NCBI RefSeq assembly: GCF_000423625.1
Contig: NZ_AUII01000018.1
Coordinates: 32,298-96,297 of the forward strand
DNA: 64,000 nt
Reading direction: 5' to 3'
DNA from: Pseudonocardia asaccharolytica DSM 44247 = NBRC 16224
GTDB lineage: Bacteria > Actinomycetota > Actinomycetes > Mycobacteriales > Pseudonocardiaceae
Positions 38,383-49,100 of this stretch are shown in pieces. Position numbers and translations under genes: made by a program. Under the pieces are notes generated by a model. It ran no database searches. It had not been told where the DNA came from and saw only the letters and a list, made by a program, of their open reading frames with translations. The first letter of the stretch is position 1, and each line of letters starts with the position of its first letter.

Positions 38383-39825
38383 TCACTGAGGCACCTCCAG
38401 CCGGAACTGGTCCTCGACCGTCTCCCGGCGCAGCAGCGGCCGCGCGCGCCCGTCCCGCACGGCGACCACCGCGGGACGCAGCAGCCGGTTGTAGGAGCTG
38501 GCCATCGAGTAGCAGTAGGCACCGGTGGCGGCGACGGCGAGCAGGTCGCCAGGGACCAGGTGCGCCGGCAGCCAGCAGTCTCGCACGACGATATCGCCGG
38601 ACTCGCAGTGCTTGCCCACGACGCGCGACAGCGCGGGCTCCCCGGTCCCGGCGGCGCGCGACACCAGCCGGCAGTCGTACACCGCGTCGTACAGGGCGGT
38701 CCGGATGTTGTCGCTCATCCCGCCGTCGACGCTGACGTAGCGGCGCCGGGCCGAGCCGCCCAGCGGGACGTCCTTGATCGTGCCGACCTCGTAGAGGGTC
38801 ACCGTGCCCGGCCCGGCGATGGCCCGGCCCGGCTCGACGGCGATCTCCGGGATGTGCAGCCCCGCGGCGTGGCATTCGCGCTTGACGATCTCGCGCAGCT
38901 GCTCGGCCAGTTCGCCGATCGACAGCGGCTCCTCCTCGGCGCGGTAGGCGATGCCGATGCCGCCGCCGAGGTCGAGGGTGCGCAGCGCGGCCAGCCTCTC
39001 GTCACCGTGTTCGCGGTGCAGCCCGGCGAGCAACCGGACCACCCGGTGCGCGGCCACCTCGAAGCCCTCGGTGTCGAAGATCTGGCTGCCGATGTGGCTG
39101 TGCAGCCCGACCAGCTCCAGCCCGTCCGCGGCGAGCACCCGGCGCACCGCCTCGGCCGCGTCGCTGCCCGCGCCGGCCTGCGGGCCGCTGATCGAGAAGC
39201 CGAACTTCTGGTCCTCGTGGGCGGTCGCGATGAACTCGTGGGTGTGTGCCTCGACCCCGACGGTCACCCGGACCATCACCGGGACGACGACGCCGCGCTC
39301 GCGGGCGATCGTGTCCAGCCGGGTGATCTCGTGGAACGAGTCGAGCACGATCCGCCCGACCCCGGCCTCGACGGCCTCGACCAGCTCGGCCACCGACTTG
39401 TTGTTGCCGTGCATCGTGATCCGCGCCGCCGGGAAGCCCGCGCGCAGCGCCACCGCGAGCTCGCCGCCGCTGGCCACGTCCAGGTTGAGGCCCTCCTCGG
39501 CGACCCAGCGCACCACCTCCGTGCACAGGAACGCCTTGGCCGCGTAGTGCACGGCCTCGGCGCCGAAGGCGGCCGCGAACTCGGCGGCGCGGGAACGGAA
39601 GTCGTCCTCGTCGACGACGAACAGCGGGGTGCCGTAGGTCCGTGCCAGCTCGCGGACGTCGACGCCCGCGATGCGCAGGACGCCGTCCGCGCCGCGCTCG
39701 GCGCCGCGCGGCCACACCGATGCGGCCAGCTCGTCGAGCTCCGCGGCGCTCGACGGGCGCGGGCCCGCGGTCTCGTGCGGGGGCAGGATGCCGGCGTGCA
39801 GCGGTCCGGCGGGATGCGCGATCAC
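38383..39825 (-). CDS. lysA: diaminopimelate decarboxylase
   Basis: Last step of lysine synthesis, PLP-dependent. 480 residues with [15 protein letters not shown] (PLP lysine), [32 protein letters not shown] and [11 protein letters not shown] (active-site Cys from the partner subunit). The ATG overlaps the argS stop by 4 nt. A 71-nt gap leads to hom. Confidence 0.96.
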   Translation of the reverse strand: MIAHPAGPLHAGILPPHETAGPRPSSAAELDELAASVWPRGAERGADGVLRIAGVDVRELARTYGTPLFVVDEDDFRSRAAEFAAAFGAEAVHYAAKAFLCTEVVRWVAEEGLNLDVASGGELAVALRAGFPAARITMHGNNKSVAELVEAVEAGVGRIVLDSFHEITRLDTIARERGVVVPVMVRVTVGVEAHTHEFIATAHEDQKFGFSISGPQAGAGSDAAEAVRRVLAADGLELVGLHSHIGSQIFDTEGFEVAAHRVVRLLAGLHREHGDERLAALRTLDLGGGIGIAYRAEEEPLSIGELAEQLREIVKRECHAAGLHIPEIAVEPGRAIAGPGTVTLYEVGTIKDVPLGGSARRRYVSVDGGMSDNIRTALYDAVYDCRLVSRAAGTGEPALSRVVGKHCESGDIVVRDCWLPAHLVPGDLLAVAATGAYCYSMASSYNRLLRPAVVAVRDGRARPLLRRETVEDQFRLEVPQ

Positions 39826-41471
39826 ATCCGCTCCGGTGCGGTCACCCCGAGCAGGGCAAGGCCGTTGGCCAGCACCTGACGCGCGGCCATGGAGAGCGCC
39901 AGCCGCGCCCGGTGCAGTTCGGTCGTCTCCTCATCACCCATCGGCAGCACCCGGCAGGTGTCGTAGAACTTGTGGTAGGCGCTGGCCAGCGACTCCAGGT
40001 AGCGCGCGATCCGATGCGGTTCGCGCAGTTCCGCGGCCGCGCGCACGACCTCGCCGAGCTCGCCGATGGTGCGGATGAGGTCGCCCTCGCGGGGGTGGTC
40101 GAGCAGCCCGTAGGCCTCGCCCGGCTCGACGCCCAGGTCGGCGGCGTTGCGGGCCAGCGAGGCCAGCCGGGCGTGTGCGTACTGCACGTAGAAGACCGGA
40201 TTGTCGTTGCTGCGCTTGACCAGCAGGTCGAGGTCGATGTCGAGGGTGGAGTCGACCGAGGAACGGATCAGCGCGTACCGCGCGGCGTCCACGCCGACGG
40301 CCTCGACCAGGTCGTCCATGCTCACCGCGGTGCCGGCGCGCTTGCTCATCCGCACCGGCTCGCCGTGCCGGAACAGGTTCACCATCTGCCCGATCAGCAC
40401 CTCGACGGTGTCCGGGTCATCCCCGTAGGCCGCGGCGGCGGCGCGCAGCCGCGCGACATAGCCGTGGTGGTCGGCGCCGAGCATGTAGATGCACAGGTCG
40501 AAGCCGCGGGCGCGCTTGTCGAGGTAGTAGGCGAGGTCACCCGCGATATAGGCCGGGGTGCCGTCGCTCTTGATGACGACCCGGTCCTTGTCGTCGCCCT
40601 CGTCGGTGGAGCGCAGCCACCACGCCCCGTCCTTCTGATAGAGGTTGCCGGAGTCCTTCAGGCGCTGGACGGCCGCATCGACCGCGCCGGAGTCGTGCAG
40701 CGACTTCTCGTGGAACCACACGTCGAAGTCGGTGCCGAACGCGTGCAGGGCGCGCTTGATCTCGTCGAACATCAGGTTGACGCCGACCCGGCGGAACGTC
40801 TCGTCCCGCTCGGCGTCGGGCAACGCCGGAACGCCGGGCTCGGCCGCGACGACCTGCGCGGCGATCTCGGCGATATAGGCGCCGCCGTAGCCGTTCTCCG
40901 GGGTCGGCTTCCCGCTCGCCGCGGCCACCAGGGACTCCACGAACCGGTCGATCTGCCCGCCAGCGTCGTTGAAGTAGTACTCGCGGGTGATCTTCGCGCC
41001 GCGCGCGGCCAGCACCCGGCCCAGCGCGTCGCCGACCGCGGCCCAGCGGGTGTGCCCCAGATGCAGCGGCCCCGTCGGGTTCGCGGAGACGAACTCGAGG
41101 TTGACGTTGCGGCCGACGTAGTCGTCGCCGGTGCCGTACGCCGCGCCCGCGGCGATCACGTCACCGACCAGCGCGCCCTGCGCGTCGGCGGCCAGCCGCA
41201 GGTTGAGGAAGCCGGGGCCGGCCACCTCGGCCGACGCGATTCCGGGCCGGGCGGCGAGGTCCTCGGCCAGCCAGCCGGCGAGCTCACGCGGGCTCACCCC
41301 CGCCTTCTTCGCCGTGCGCATCGCCACATTGGTGGCGTAGTCGCCGTGTTCGGGGTTGCGCGGGCGTTCGACACCGACGTCGGCAGGCAGCGCCGAGACG
41401 TCCAGGCCGCGGTTGGCAAGCACATCCTGCGCGGCGACACGGACGAGGGCGGCGAGTGCGTCGGGAGTCAC
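39822..41471 (-). CDS. argS: arginyl-tRNA synthetase
   Basis: Class I aminoacyl-tRNA synthetase, 549 residues. HIGH-type motif as [12 protein letters not shown] (about residues 127-138), KMSKS region as [12 protein letters not shown] (about residue 378), N-terminal Add-1 domain and C-terminal anticodon-binding helical domain ending [10 protein letters not shown]. First gene of the argS-lysA-hom-thrC-thrB series; divergent from the DUF3105 gene. Confidence 0.97.
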   Translation of the reverse strand: MTPDALAALVRVAAQDVLANRGLDVSALPADVGVERPRNPEHGDYATNVAMRTAKKAGVSPRELAGWLAEDLAARPGIASAEVAGPGFLNLRLAADAQGALVGDVIAAGAAYGTGDDYVGRNVNLEFVSANPTGPLHLGHTRWAAVGDALGRVLAARGAKITREYYFNDAGGQIDRFVESLVAAASGKPTPENGYGGAYIAEIAAQVVAAEPGVPALPDAERDETFRRVGVNLMFDEIKRALHAFGTDFDVWFHEKSLHDSGAVDAAVQRLKDSGNLYQKDGAWWLRSTDEGDDKDRVVIKSDGTPAYIAGDLAYYLDKRARGFDLCIYMLGADHHGYVARLRAAAAAYGDDPDTVEVLIGQMVNLFRHGEPVRMSKRAGTAVSMDDLVEAVGVDAARYALIRSSVDSTLDIDLDLLVKRSNDNPVFYVQYAHARLASLARNAADLGVEPGEAYGLLDHPREGDLIRTIGELGEVVRAAAELREPHRIARYLESLASAYHKFYDTCRVLPMGDEETTELHRARLALSMAARQVLANGLALLGVTAPERM

Positions 41472-41520
41472 TGGAGAGAGTCTAGGAGGTGCTGCTCAGA
41501 CGTCTCTCAGGCGGCGCTCC

Positions 41521-41526
41521 TACACT
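41521..41526 (+). promoter_or_regulatory. possible -10 element for the DUF3105/DUF305 pair
   Basis: TACACT 55 nt upstream of ATG 41582, in the 110-nt divergent gap with argS. A GGAAGAGG ribosome site precedes the ATG. No firm -35. Confidence 0.35.
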
Positions 41527-41581
41527 GCCCGCCGGCGCCGGTGGGCATCGCAGAGATCACAGGAAGAGGTCGGTTCGGTAC

Positions 41582-42382
41582 ATGGGCAGCGGACGAAACA
41601 GCAAGTCGGCCCGCAACGCGAGAGCGGCGGTCGCGACCAAGCGGTCCACTCCCTGGGCGATGATCGCGGCCGTGCTCGTGGTGGTGCTGTTCGCGGGGGC
41701 CGTGTTCGGCTACGCGTTCCTGCGCAACAAGGAGAACGCCGAACGGGCCGAGGCGCTCGCGCCGTTCACCCCGACCGCCCAGAACCGGGATCCGGCGGCG
41801 CAGATCCCGGGCGTCCAGATCGTCGACTATCCGGGCCAGCTGCACGTCCTGCCGACCCAGCGGGTGGCCTACACGCACAGCCCACCCTTCGGGGGCGCCC
41901 ATGACGGCTACTGGGCCGCGTGCAACGGTGTTGTGTATCCCACACCCGTGCGGCAGGAGAACCTGGTGCACTCTCTCGAGCACGGCGCGATCTGGATCGC
42001 CTACAACCCCGAGCAGGTGACCGGGTCGGACCTCGATGCGCTCAAGGCGAAGGTCGAGGGCCAGCCCTACACCGTGATGTCGCCCTATCCCGGGCTCGAC
42101 CGGCCGATCTCGGTGCAGTCCTGGGGCCACCAGCTGAAGCTCACCGACGCGAACGACATCCGCATCGACCAGTTCATCACCGCGCTGCGCCGCAACCAGT
42201 TCGCCTACCCCGAGGTCGGCGCGAGCTGCCAGGCACTGGGTCCGGGCCAGTTCGACCAGGACAACCCACCCCCGTTCCTGCCGACGCCGCCGGTGAGCGA
42301 GGTCAACGACACCACGATCAAGAGCGAGACCGAGGGCAGCGCGAGCGTCGTGCCCGACGGCCACGCCCCCGGCGGTTCATGA
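41582..42382 (+). CDS. DUF3105 membrane-anchored protein
   Basis: 266 residues: basic N-terminus, one membrane helix (MIAAVLVVVLFAGAVFGYAFL, about residues 26-46), then an extracellular domain with VAYTHSPPFGGAHDGYWAACNGVVY and NLVHSLEHGAIWIAYNP, the DUF3105 hallmark. The His/Cys-rich pattern suggests metal binding, but the function is unknown. Its stop overlaps the start of the DUF305 gene (ATGA). The pair occurs together in many actinobacteria. Confidence 0.88.
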   Translation: MGSGRNSKSARNARAAVATKRSTPWAMIAAVLVVVLFAGAVFGYAFLRNKENAERAEALAPFTPTAQNRDPAAQIPGVQIVDYPGQLHVLPTQRVAYTHSPPFGGAHDGYWAACNGVVYPTPVRQENLVHSLEHGAIWIAYNPEQVTGSDLDALKAKVEGQPYTVMSPYPGLDRPISVQSWGHQLKLTDANDIRIDQFITALRRNQFAYPEVGASCQALGPGQFDQDNPPPFLPTPPVSEVNDTTIKSETEGSASVVPDGHAPGGS

Positions 42383-43119
42383 TGGCCGAGGCTGTCTCCA
42401 CCGCGCAGTCCGAGACCCCGCCGCCGCCCGTCGACCCGCCCGCCGGCGGCGAGGGTGGGCCCGGCGGGGGTGAGCCGCGCTGGGCCCGGCCGCTCGTGGC
42501 GATCGCCGCGGCTCTCGGGCTGCTGCTGCTCGGCGCCGCGGCCGGGCTGCTGATCGGGCTGCCCGGATCGGACGCGCAGCCGGTGCCCGGCTCCGTCGAC
42601 ATCGGGTTCGCCCAGGACATGACCGTGCACCACCAGCAGGCCGTGGAGATGGCTGCCTGGGAGCGCGACCACACCGCCGACCCGGCGCTGCAACAGCTCG
42701 CCTACGACATCGAGTCGACCCAGACCGAGCAGATCGGCCGGATGCAGGGCTGGCTCGGGCTCTGGGGCGAGAGCGCGTTCCCGGTCGGCGGGCATATGGC
42801 GTGGATGAGCGGGGCCCCCGGCCATGACCACGGCGGCGCGACCGCACCGACCGAGGTCACCACGATGCCGGGGATGGCCAGCACCGAGGATCTCCGTGCG
42901 CTGCGCGCCGCCACCGGCAACGATCTCGACGTGCTGTTCCTGCAACTCATGTTGCGTCACCACGAGGGCGGGGTGCCGATGATGGAGTACGCCGCCGAGC
43001 GCGCCCAGGTGCCCGAGGTGCGCAACCTGGCCGCCCAGATGCTGCGGTCGCAGACCGCCGAGTCCGAGTACCTGAAACATCTGCTGACCCAGCGCGGGGG
43101 GCAGCCGCTGCCGCTGTAG
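42379..43119 (+). CDS. DUF305 membrane-anchored protein
   Basis: 246 residues: Pro/Gly-rich cytoplasmic tail, a membrane helix (LVAIAAALGLLLLGAAAGLLIGL) and a ferritin-like helical domain with FAQDMTVHHQQAVEMA and LMLRHHEGGVPMMEYA, the paired HH motifs of DUF305. A central Met/His-rich stretch (GHMAWMSGAPGHDHGG) hints at copper binding. Function is unproven; related proteins are linked to copper handling. Coupled by a 4-nt overlap to the DUF3105 gene. The chromosomal backbone ends just after it at the tRNA. Confidence 0.88.
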   Translation: MMAEAVSTAQSETPPPPVDPPAGGEGGPGGGEPRWARPLVAIAAALGLLLLGAAAGLLIGLPGSDAQPVPGSVDIGFAQDMTVHHQQAVEMAAWERDHTADPALQQLAYDIESTQTEQIGRMQGWLGLWGESAFPVGGHMAWMSGAPGHDHGGATAPTEVTTMPGMASTEDLRALRAATGNDLDVLFLQLMLRHHEGGVPMMEYAAERAQVPEVRNLAAQMLRSQTAESEYLKHLLTQRGGQPLPL

Positions 43120-43148
43120 ATCGTGCGCTAGGCTTTCCCCGTTGCACG

Positions 43149-43220
43149 GCCCCCGTAGCTCAGGGGATAGAGCACCGCCCTCCGGAGGCGGGAGCGCAGG
43201 TTCGAATCCTGCCGGGGGCA
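43149..43220 (+). tRNA. tRNA-Arg (anticodon CCG)
   Basis: Cloverleaf read by eye: acceptor GCCCCCG/CGGGGGC, D-arm GCTCAGGGGATAGAGC, anticodon stem CCGCC/GGCGG around the 7-nt loop CTCCGGA (anticodon CCG), T-arm GCAGG-TTCGAAT-CCTGC, discriminator A. No CCA encoded. It borders the accessory region and is the probable chromosomal attachment site. Confidence 0.96.
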
Positions 43221-43239
43221 CGCACAGTGCCTACAGCCA

Positions 43240-43280
43240 GAACGGCCCCTCACCTGCTGGAACAGGGTGAGGGGCCGTTC
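43240..43280 (+). terminator. hairpin terminator after tRNA-Arg
   Basis: 15-bp perfect stem (GAACGGCCCCTCACC and complement) with an 11-nt loop, 20 nt after the tRNA, followed by TCTCGTTGTGT. Ends the tRNA transcript. Confidence 0.85.
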
Positions 43281-43328
43281 TCGTTGTGTCCGGCCAGCGC
43301 CGGCCGTGAGCGGCCGTGAACGGCCCGC

Positions 43329-43350
43329 CGTTCCCAGGACGTTCCCGAGA
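43329..43350. repeat. 11-bp tandem repeat pair upstream of hsdM
   Basis: CGTTCCCAGGA directly followed by CGTTCCCGAGA (9 of 11 identical). Resembles the CGTCCCG pair at 58524-58545. Could be a regulator or integrase arm site. Confidence 0.5.
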
Positions 43351-43424
43351 CTTGCGCTTCAGCGTTCAGGGCCTGTGGGCCGCCTCAGGAGCCGTACTGG
43401 GTCCTTGAGGATGGCGAGGCGCCC

Positions 43425-43430
43425 GATAAT
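43425..43430 (+). promoter_or_regulatory. likely -10 element of hsdM (leaderless)
   Basis: GATAAT 8 nt before the GTG start at 43439, which places the transcription start at or next to the start codon. TTGAGG lies 14 nt upstream as a weak -35. No ribosome site precedes the GTG, which fits a leaderless mRNA. Confidence 0.55.
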
Positions 43431-43438
43431 CTTGCACG

Positions 43439-44956
43439 GTGATCACGGGCGCTCTGAAGAGCAAGATCGATCGAGTCTGGGACGCCTTCTGGTCAGGCGG
43501 CATCTCCAATCCGCTCGAAGTCATCGAGCAGATCACCTACCTGATGTTCCTCCGCCGGCTGGAGGACCTCCAGACGGCCAAGGAGCGGCGGGCCAACCGA
43601 ACTGGCAAGCCGATCGACGCTCCGATCTACACGGACGACGAGAAGCATCTGCGCTGGTCTTACTTCAGCAATGAGGCCCCCGAGAAGATGCTCGCCGTCG
43701 TTCGCGACGAGGTGTTCCCCTGGCTTCGGCAGCTGGGAGGCGAGGACTCCACGTACTCCCACCATATGAGGGACGCCCGCTTCACGATCACCACGTCCAA
43801 CCTTCTCGCCAAAGTCGTCGACATGCTCGATGACATGCCCCTGGGCGAGCAGGACACCAAGGGCGACCTGTACGAGTACATGCTCAGCAAGATCGCCACC
43901 GCCGGACAAAATGGCCAGTTCCGCACACCTCGGCACATCATTCAGCTGATCGTCGAGATGATGGCGCCCGGCCCGGCGGACGAGATCTGCGATCCGGCCT
44001 GCGGCACCGCAGGCTTCCTGGTTGCCTCCGCTGAGTACGTCAGCCGTACGCACCGCGAAGCCCTCCTGGAGCCGACGCAGCGCACACACTTCAACAAGAG
44101 CATGTTCCACGGCTTCGACTTCGACAGCACGATGCTCCGCATCGGCAGCATGAACATGCTGCTGCACGGGGTCGAGGATCCAGACATCCGCTACCGAGAC
44201 TCGCTAGCAGAGAGTGCGGCAGGGGAGGCCGAGCGCTACTCCGTGATCCTTGCCAACCCGCCCTTCGCCGGCAGCTTGGACTACGAGGTCACCGCGAAGG
44301 ACCTCCAGGCGGTCGTCAAGACGAAGAAGACCGAGCTACTATTTCTGGCGCTCTTCCTCCGGCTGCTGAAGCCCGGTGGGCGGGCAGCAGTCATCGTGCC
44401 TGATGGCGTGCTGTTCGGCTCCAGCAAGGCTCACAAGGACTTGCGACGCAGCCTTGTAGAGGACCACAAACTCGACGCCGTGGTCAAGCTCCCGAGTGGC
44501 ATCTTCAAGCCATACGCCGGGGTTTCAACAGCCATCCTCTTCTTCACCAAAACCAACAGCGGCGGGACCGACAACGTATGGTTCTACGACGTCAAGTCGG
44601 ACGGTCGGAGCCTGGACGACAAGCGGGCCGCCTTGCTACCCGAGGAGAAACTCGGCCCAACCCCATCATGCCGGCTCAACGAGTCGGATCACACAAAGAA
44701 CAACTTGCCCGACGTACTAGCCCGATGGCACCGGCGGACCGGGAGCGAGCAAGAGCGGAATCGGAGCGAGCAAAGCTTTTGTGTCACGAAGGATGAGATC
44801 GCTGCTCAAGCCTACGACCTCAGCCTGACTCGATACCAGGAAACTCTCGAGGAGAACTCTGAACATCGAACCCCGCCCGAGATCTTTAGCGAACTGTCTC
44901 GGATCGAGATCGAAATCCAGCGAGGAATGTCCGACCTGAAGGGCATGATCGCATGA
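43439..44956 (+). CDS. hsdM: type I restriction-modification system, DNA methyltransferase subunit
   Basis: N6-adenine methyltransferase that, with HsdS, protects host DNA and, with HsdR, forms the nuclease. 505 residues: N-terminal HsdM helical domain (LKSKIDRVWDAFWSGGISNP, then EQITYLMFLRRLED), SAM motif DPACGTAGFLVA (about residue 184) and catalytic NPPF (about residue 273). Domain order and length match EcoKI/EcoEI-type HsdM. A leaderless GTG start is likely. The stop overlaps hsdS by 4 nt (ATGA). First gene after the tRNA terminator. Confidence 0.95.
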   Translation: MITGALKSKIDRVWDAFWSGGISNPLEVIEQITYLMFLRRLEDLQTAKERRANRTGKPIDAPIYTDDEKHLRWSYFSNEAPEKMLAVVRDEVFPWLRQLGGEDSTYSHHMRDARFTITTSNLLAKVVDMLDDMPLGEQDTKGDLYEYMLSKIATAGQNGQFRTPRHIIQLIVEMMAPGPADEICDPACGTAGFLVASAEYVSRTHREALLEPTQRTHFNKSMFHGFDFDSTMLRIGSMNMLLHGVEDPDIRYRDSLAESAAGEAERYSVILANPPFAGSLDYEVTAKDLQAVVKTKKTELLFLALFLRLLKPGGRAAVIVPDGVLFGSSKAHKDLRRSLVEDHKLDAVVKLPSGIFKPYAGVSTAILFFTKTNSGGTDNVWFYDVKSDGRSLDDKRAALLPEEKLGPTPSCRLNESDHTKNNLPDVLARWHRRTGSEQERNRSEQSFCVTKDEIAAQAYDLSLTRYQETLEENSEHRTPPEIFSELSRIEIEIQRGMSDLKGMIA

Positions 44957-46161
44957 CTCGCTCCAGCATCTCCCTCACCTCTGCAGTCGAGAGCTCTGGC
45001 CCTAGGGCCGGAAGAGAAACAGATCTTCCGGTTTACTCAGTAACCAAGCATCAGGGTTTCGTGCCTAGCCTGGAGTACTTCAAGAAACAAGTCTTCAGTC
45101 GCGATCTTTCCGACTATAGAGTTGTCGAACCGGGCGAGTTCGCGTACGCGACAATCCACCTCGACGAGGGAGCGATCGGAATAGCGAAGGAGCGGTGCCT
45201 GATCAGCCCTATGTACACCGTTTTCAAGGTTACAGACAAGCGAATCCTCGCTCCGTACCTCCTTCAATACCTGAAGAGTCCCCGAGCCATGGCTGAGTAC
45301 CCAAGGCTAGGCAAGGGGAGTGTGCATCGTCGGCGGTCCATATCGCTAGCCAGCCTCGGCTCGATGCGGATTCCGGTTCGCCCCCTCAACCAACAGATTC
45401 AGGTTGTGAACTCTCTTGACAAGGTCGTATCACTGCGCGATATGCGCCAGACAGCCCTGGCCCTGCTAGACGACCTGAAGCAGTCTATATTTCTCAGCCT
45501 CTTCGGCGACCCCCAGACTAATCCTCACGATTGGCCGACAGTTCGGCTATCTTCCGCCACCGACCCTGACGACCGCATCAACTACGGGGTAGTGCAGCCA
45601 GGCGAGCACTGCCCAGATGGAACACCGATGGTGCGCGTCGGCAACCTGGTTTCAGGACGCGTAGATAGATCTAACCTCAAGAGAATTGACCCGACGGTTG
45701 ACGCCAAGCACGCCCGATCCCGACTAAGAGGCACAGAGATTCTCGTCGGCTGCGTTGGCTCGATCGGGTCGATAGCGATAGCAAGCGAATCTGACAAAGG
45801 TTCCAATATTGCTCGCGCAATCGCACGAGTGCCAGTCTCCTCGCCTCATCGACGGACCTACCTTGCCGAACACCTACGATCAAGGAGCACTCAGAAGTAC
45901 TTCACGAATGAAGTTCGAGTGGTCGCACAGCCGACTCTGAATATCAAGCAGCTATCGGAAGCCGTCGTCATGGACCCACCGGATAGCCTGCAGAGGGAAT
46001 TCCACCGGCAAGCTCTAGCAATCGACAAGCTGCGTCAACAGCATTCATTGCACCTTGAAGAGCTCAATGCACTGTTCGCCTCACTTCAGAATCGAGCGTT
46101 TCGAGGAGACCCGCCCGACGGCGCAACCGCTCAAATGCCGTCCATTCTCAGTTATGTCTGA
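44953..46161 (+). CDS. hsdS: type I restriction-modification system, specificity subunit
   Basis: DNA-recognition subunit with two target-recognition domains. 402 residues in two similar halves, each ending in a conserved spacer helix: NSLDKVVSLRDMRQTALALLDDLKQSIFLSLFG (about residues 155-190) and the C-terminal QALAIDKLRQQHSLHLEELNALFASLQNRAFRG. The two halves imply a bipartite recognition sequence. Base composition is clearly more AT-rich than the flanking hsdM/hsdR and backbone, as often seen for exchanged hsdS genes. Coupled to hsdM by overlap; hsdR follows after 11 nt. Confidence 0.92.
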   Translation: MTRSSISLTSAVESSGPRAGRETDLPVYSVTKHQGFVPSLEYFKKQVFSRDLSDYRVVEPGEFAYATIHLDEGAIGIAKERCLISPMYTVFKVTDKRILAPYLLQYLKSPRAMAEYPRLGKGSVHRRRSISLASLGSMRIPVRPLNQQIQVVNSLDKVVSLRDMRQTALALLDDLKQSIFLSLFGDPQTNPHDWPTVRLSSATDPDDRINYGVVQPGEHCPDGTPMVRVGNLVSGRVDRSNLKRIDPTVDAKHARSRLRGTEILVGCVGSIGSIAIASESDKGSNIARAIARVPVSSPHRRTYLAEHLRSRSTQKYFTNEVRVVAQPTLNIKQLSEAVVMDPPDSLQREFHRQALAIDKLRQQHSLHLEELNALFASLQNRAFRGDPPDGATAQMPSILSYV

Positions 46162-46172
46162 CGAGGTACCTG

Positions 46173-49100
46173 TTGAGCAACTTTAGCTTTCTTGAGACCG
46201 AGTGGCCGGCTCTGCACACCGAGGCGAGGCATGCCGAGCGTCTGGCCATCGCGGACCCGCGGGCCTCGTGCTTCTACTCACGCCGAACGTTGGAACTGAC
46301 CGTGACCTGGCTCTACGAGGCCGACAGCTCGCTGCAACTCCCGTATCGGGAGGATCTTGCGGCAATGATTGCCGAGCCGACTCTAGCCAAGGTCGCTGGG
46401 CCGGGAATCCGAACGAAGATGGACGTCATACGCCGGCAAGGAAACGCGGCAGTGCACCGGAGCGCGCCGGTCGCGGCGAACGATGCTGTGCGCGTGGTCG
46501 GCGAGCTGTTCCACGTCCTGTACTGGGTGGCCCGCACGTACTCGCGAAACTCAGCGGACCTGCCCGCCCCTGGTTTGACCTTTGACCAGAGCGTGATCCC
46601 GCGACCGATGCCCGCGAGCGTGCGGCTGGCCAAGCAGGCCGAGCTAAAGGCACAGGCGGAGAGATACGCGGCTCAGGATGCCGCCCTCGCCGCCGAGCGT
46701 CGGAAGAACGAGGACCTCGACGCCGAGATCGCCGCGCTCCGCGCCGAGATCAAAGCTGCCAAGGAAGCAAACGAGGCGCGGCCCGACACACACGACTACA
46801 ACGAGGCTGAGACTCGGTCGCTGATCATCGATCTGCTTCTCAAGGAGGCAGGCTGGGCCCTAGACCAGCCACAGGATCGCGAGTACCCGGTCACCGGGAT
46901 GCCCGCGTCGGTCTCACCCAGCGGCAAGGGCAAGGTGGACTACGTCCTGTGGGACGACGACGGCAAGCCTCTCGCGCTCGTCGAGGCGAAGCGAACCACC
47001 CGGGACGCAAAGCAGGGCAAGTACCAGGCCCAGCTCTATGCCGACTGCTTGGAGACGCAATTTGGGCAGCGGCCGATCATCTTCTATACGAACGGCTACC
47101 ACACGCACATCTGGGACAACCTGAACTATCCCCCGCGCGAGGTGCAGGGCTTCTACACAAAGGAGGAGCTGCGGCTCCTGATCCAACGCCGCGCGAGCCA
47201 GCTCACCCTCGCCAAGCTGCCGATCAACGAGCAGATCGCCGGCCGCCACTACCAGTCGCACGCCATCCGACGGGTCGCTGAGGCCTTCGAGAACGACGCC
47301 CAGCGACACGCCCTCCTCGTCATGGCCACGGGCTCCGGCAAGACCCGGACCGTCATCGCGCTGACCGACCTGATGATGCGCGCGAACTGGGCGAAGCGGA
47401 TCCTCTTCCTCGCTGACCGTACTGCGCTCGTGGTCCAAGCCGCGAACGCGTTCAAGGCCCACCTCCCGAGCGCCCCCGTCGTCAACCTCCTGAACGAGAA
47501 GGACCCGAACGGCCGGGTCTTCATCTCGACGTACCCAACGTTGATGAACATGATCAACGAGATGGACGGGAGCGGTACACGGCGCTTCGGCCCCGGCTAC
47601 TTCGACATGATCGTTGTGGACGAGGCGCACCGCTCGATCTACCAGAAGTACGGCGCGATCTTCGACTACTTCGACGCGCTCCTCGTCGGCCTGACAGCGA
47701 CCCCCAAGGACGAGATCGACCGCAACACCTACCGGCGCTTCGAGCTTGAGGACGGCGTGCCGACCGACGTCTACAGCCTCGACGAGGCTGTCGCCGAGGG
47801 GTACCTCGTCCCGCCCCGGGTTGTCGACGTTCCACTGAAGTTCCAGCGCGGCGGGATCAAGTATGCCGACCTCTCGGAGGAGGACAAGCGGCTCTGGGAC
47901 GAGCTGGAGTGGGATGAGGACGGCAACGTCCCCGACGAGATCACGTCCGACGAGCTGAACAAGTACCTCTTCAACGCCGACACCGTCGACAAGGTCCTCG
48001 AGACGCTCATGACGCGTGGTCTAAAGGTCGCTGGCGGCGACCGGCTCGGTAAGACCATTATCTTCGCGGCGAACAACAACCACGCGGAGTTCATCGCTGA
48101 GCGCTTCGACAAGAGCTATCCGCAGTACCGCGGCGAGTTCGCGCAGGTCATCACCTACCGCAAGGACTACGCACAAAGCCTCATCGACCAGTTCTCTGAT
48201 CCCGCCAAGGCCCCGCACATCGCGATCTCCGTTGACATGCTCGACACCGGCATCGACGTGCCGGAGGTGGTCAACCTCGTCTTCTTCAAGCTGGTGCGGT
48301 CTAAGACCAAGTTCTGGCAGATGATCGGGCGCGGTACTCGCCTCGCCCCGAACCTGTACGGCCCGAACAAGGACAAGGACGGCTTCCTCGTCTTCGACGT
48401 GTGCCAGAACGTCGAGTTCTTCAACCAGGACCTCATGCCCGCCGAAGGCAGAGTGGGGCCCTCCCTCGGCCAGCGCCTGTTCCAGCGACGCGCCGACCTC
48501 CTGTTGGCACTCGACCGACAGCATTCGGCAGATATCCCACCTGCCGAGGAGGGCGCCGACGGCACGAGCAGCGAGATCGGCCTGCGCTGGGACCTCGCAC
48601 GCCGGCTGCACGAGGACGTGGCCGGGATGAACCCGGAGAACTTCCTGGTCCGCCCCCACCGCGAGCAGCTTGACACGTTCGCCGACTTCGACAGCTGGCT
48701 CAAGATCACGCCAGAGGCCCACGCCGAGGTCGTAGACCACCTCGCGGGCCTTCCCACCGCCTTCCGTGACGACGACAGCAGCGAGGAAGCCAAGAGGTTC
48801 GACCTCCTGGCGCTGCGCCTTCAGCTCGCGCTGGTCGAGGCGGATCCGGGGTTCGCTCGCCTGCAAGCACAGGCGAAGGAGATCGCATCCGCCCTGCTCG
48901 ATCAGCTCACGATCCCAGCGGTGCGCGCGCAGCACGAGCTCCTCGAACAGGTCGCCGGGGACGAGTGGTGGCAGGACGTGACCCTGCCGATGCTGGAGAC
49001 GATGCGGCGCCGTCTGCGGAGCCTCACGAAGCTGATCGAGCGGACCAGGCGCGGCGTCGTCTACACAGACTTCGAGGACGAGCTCGGGGAAATTTCGGCC

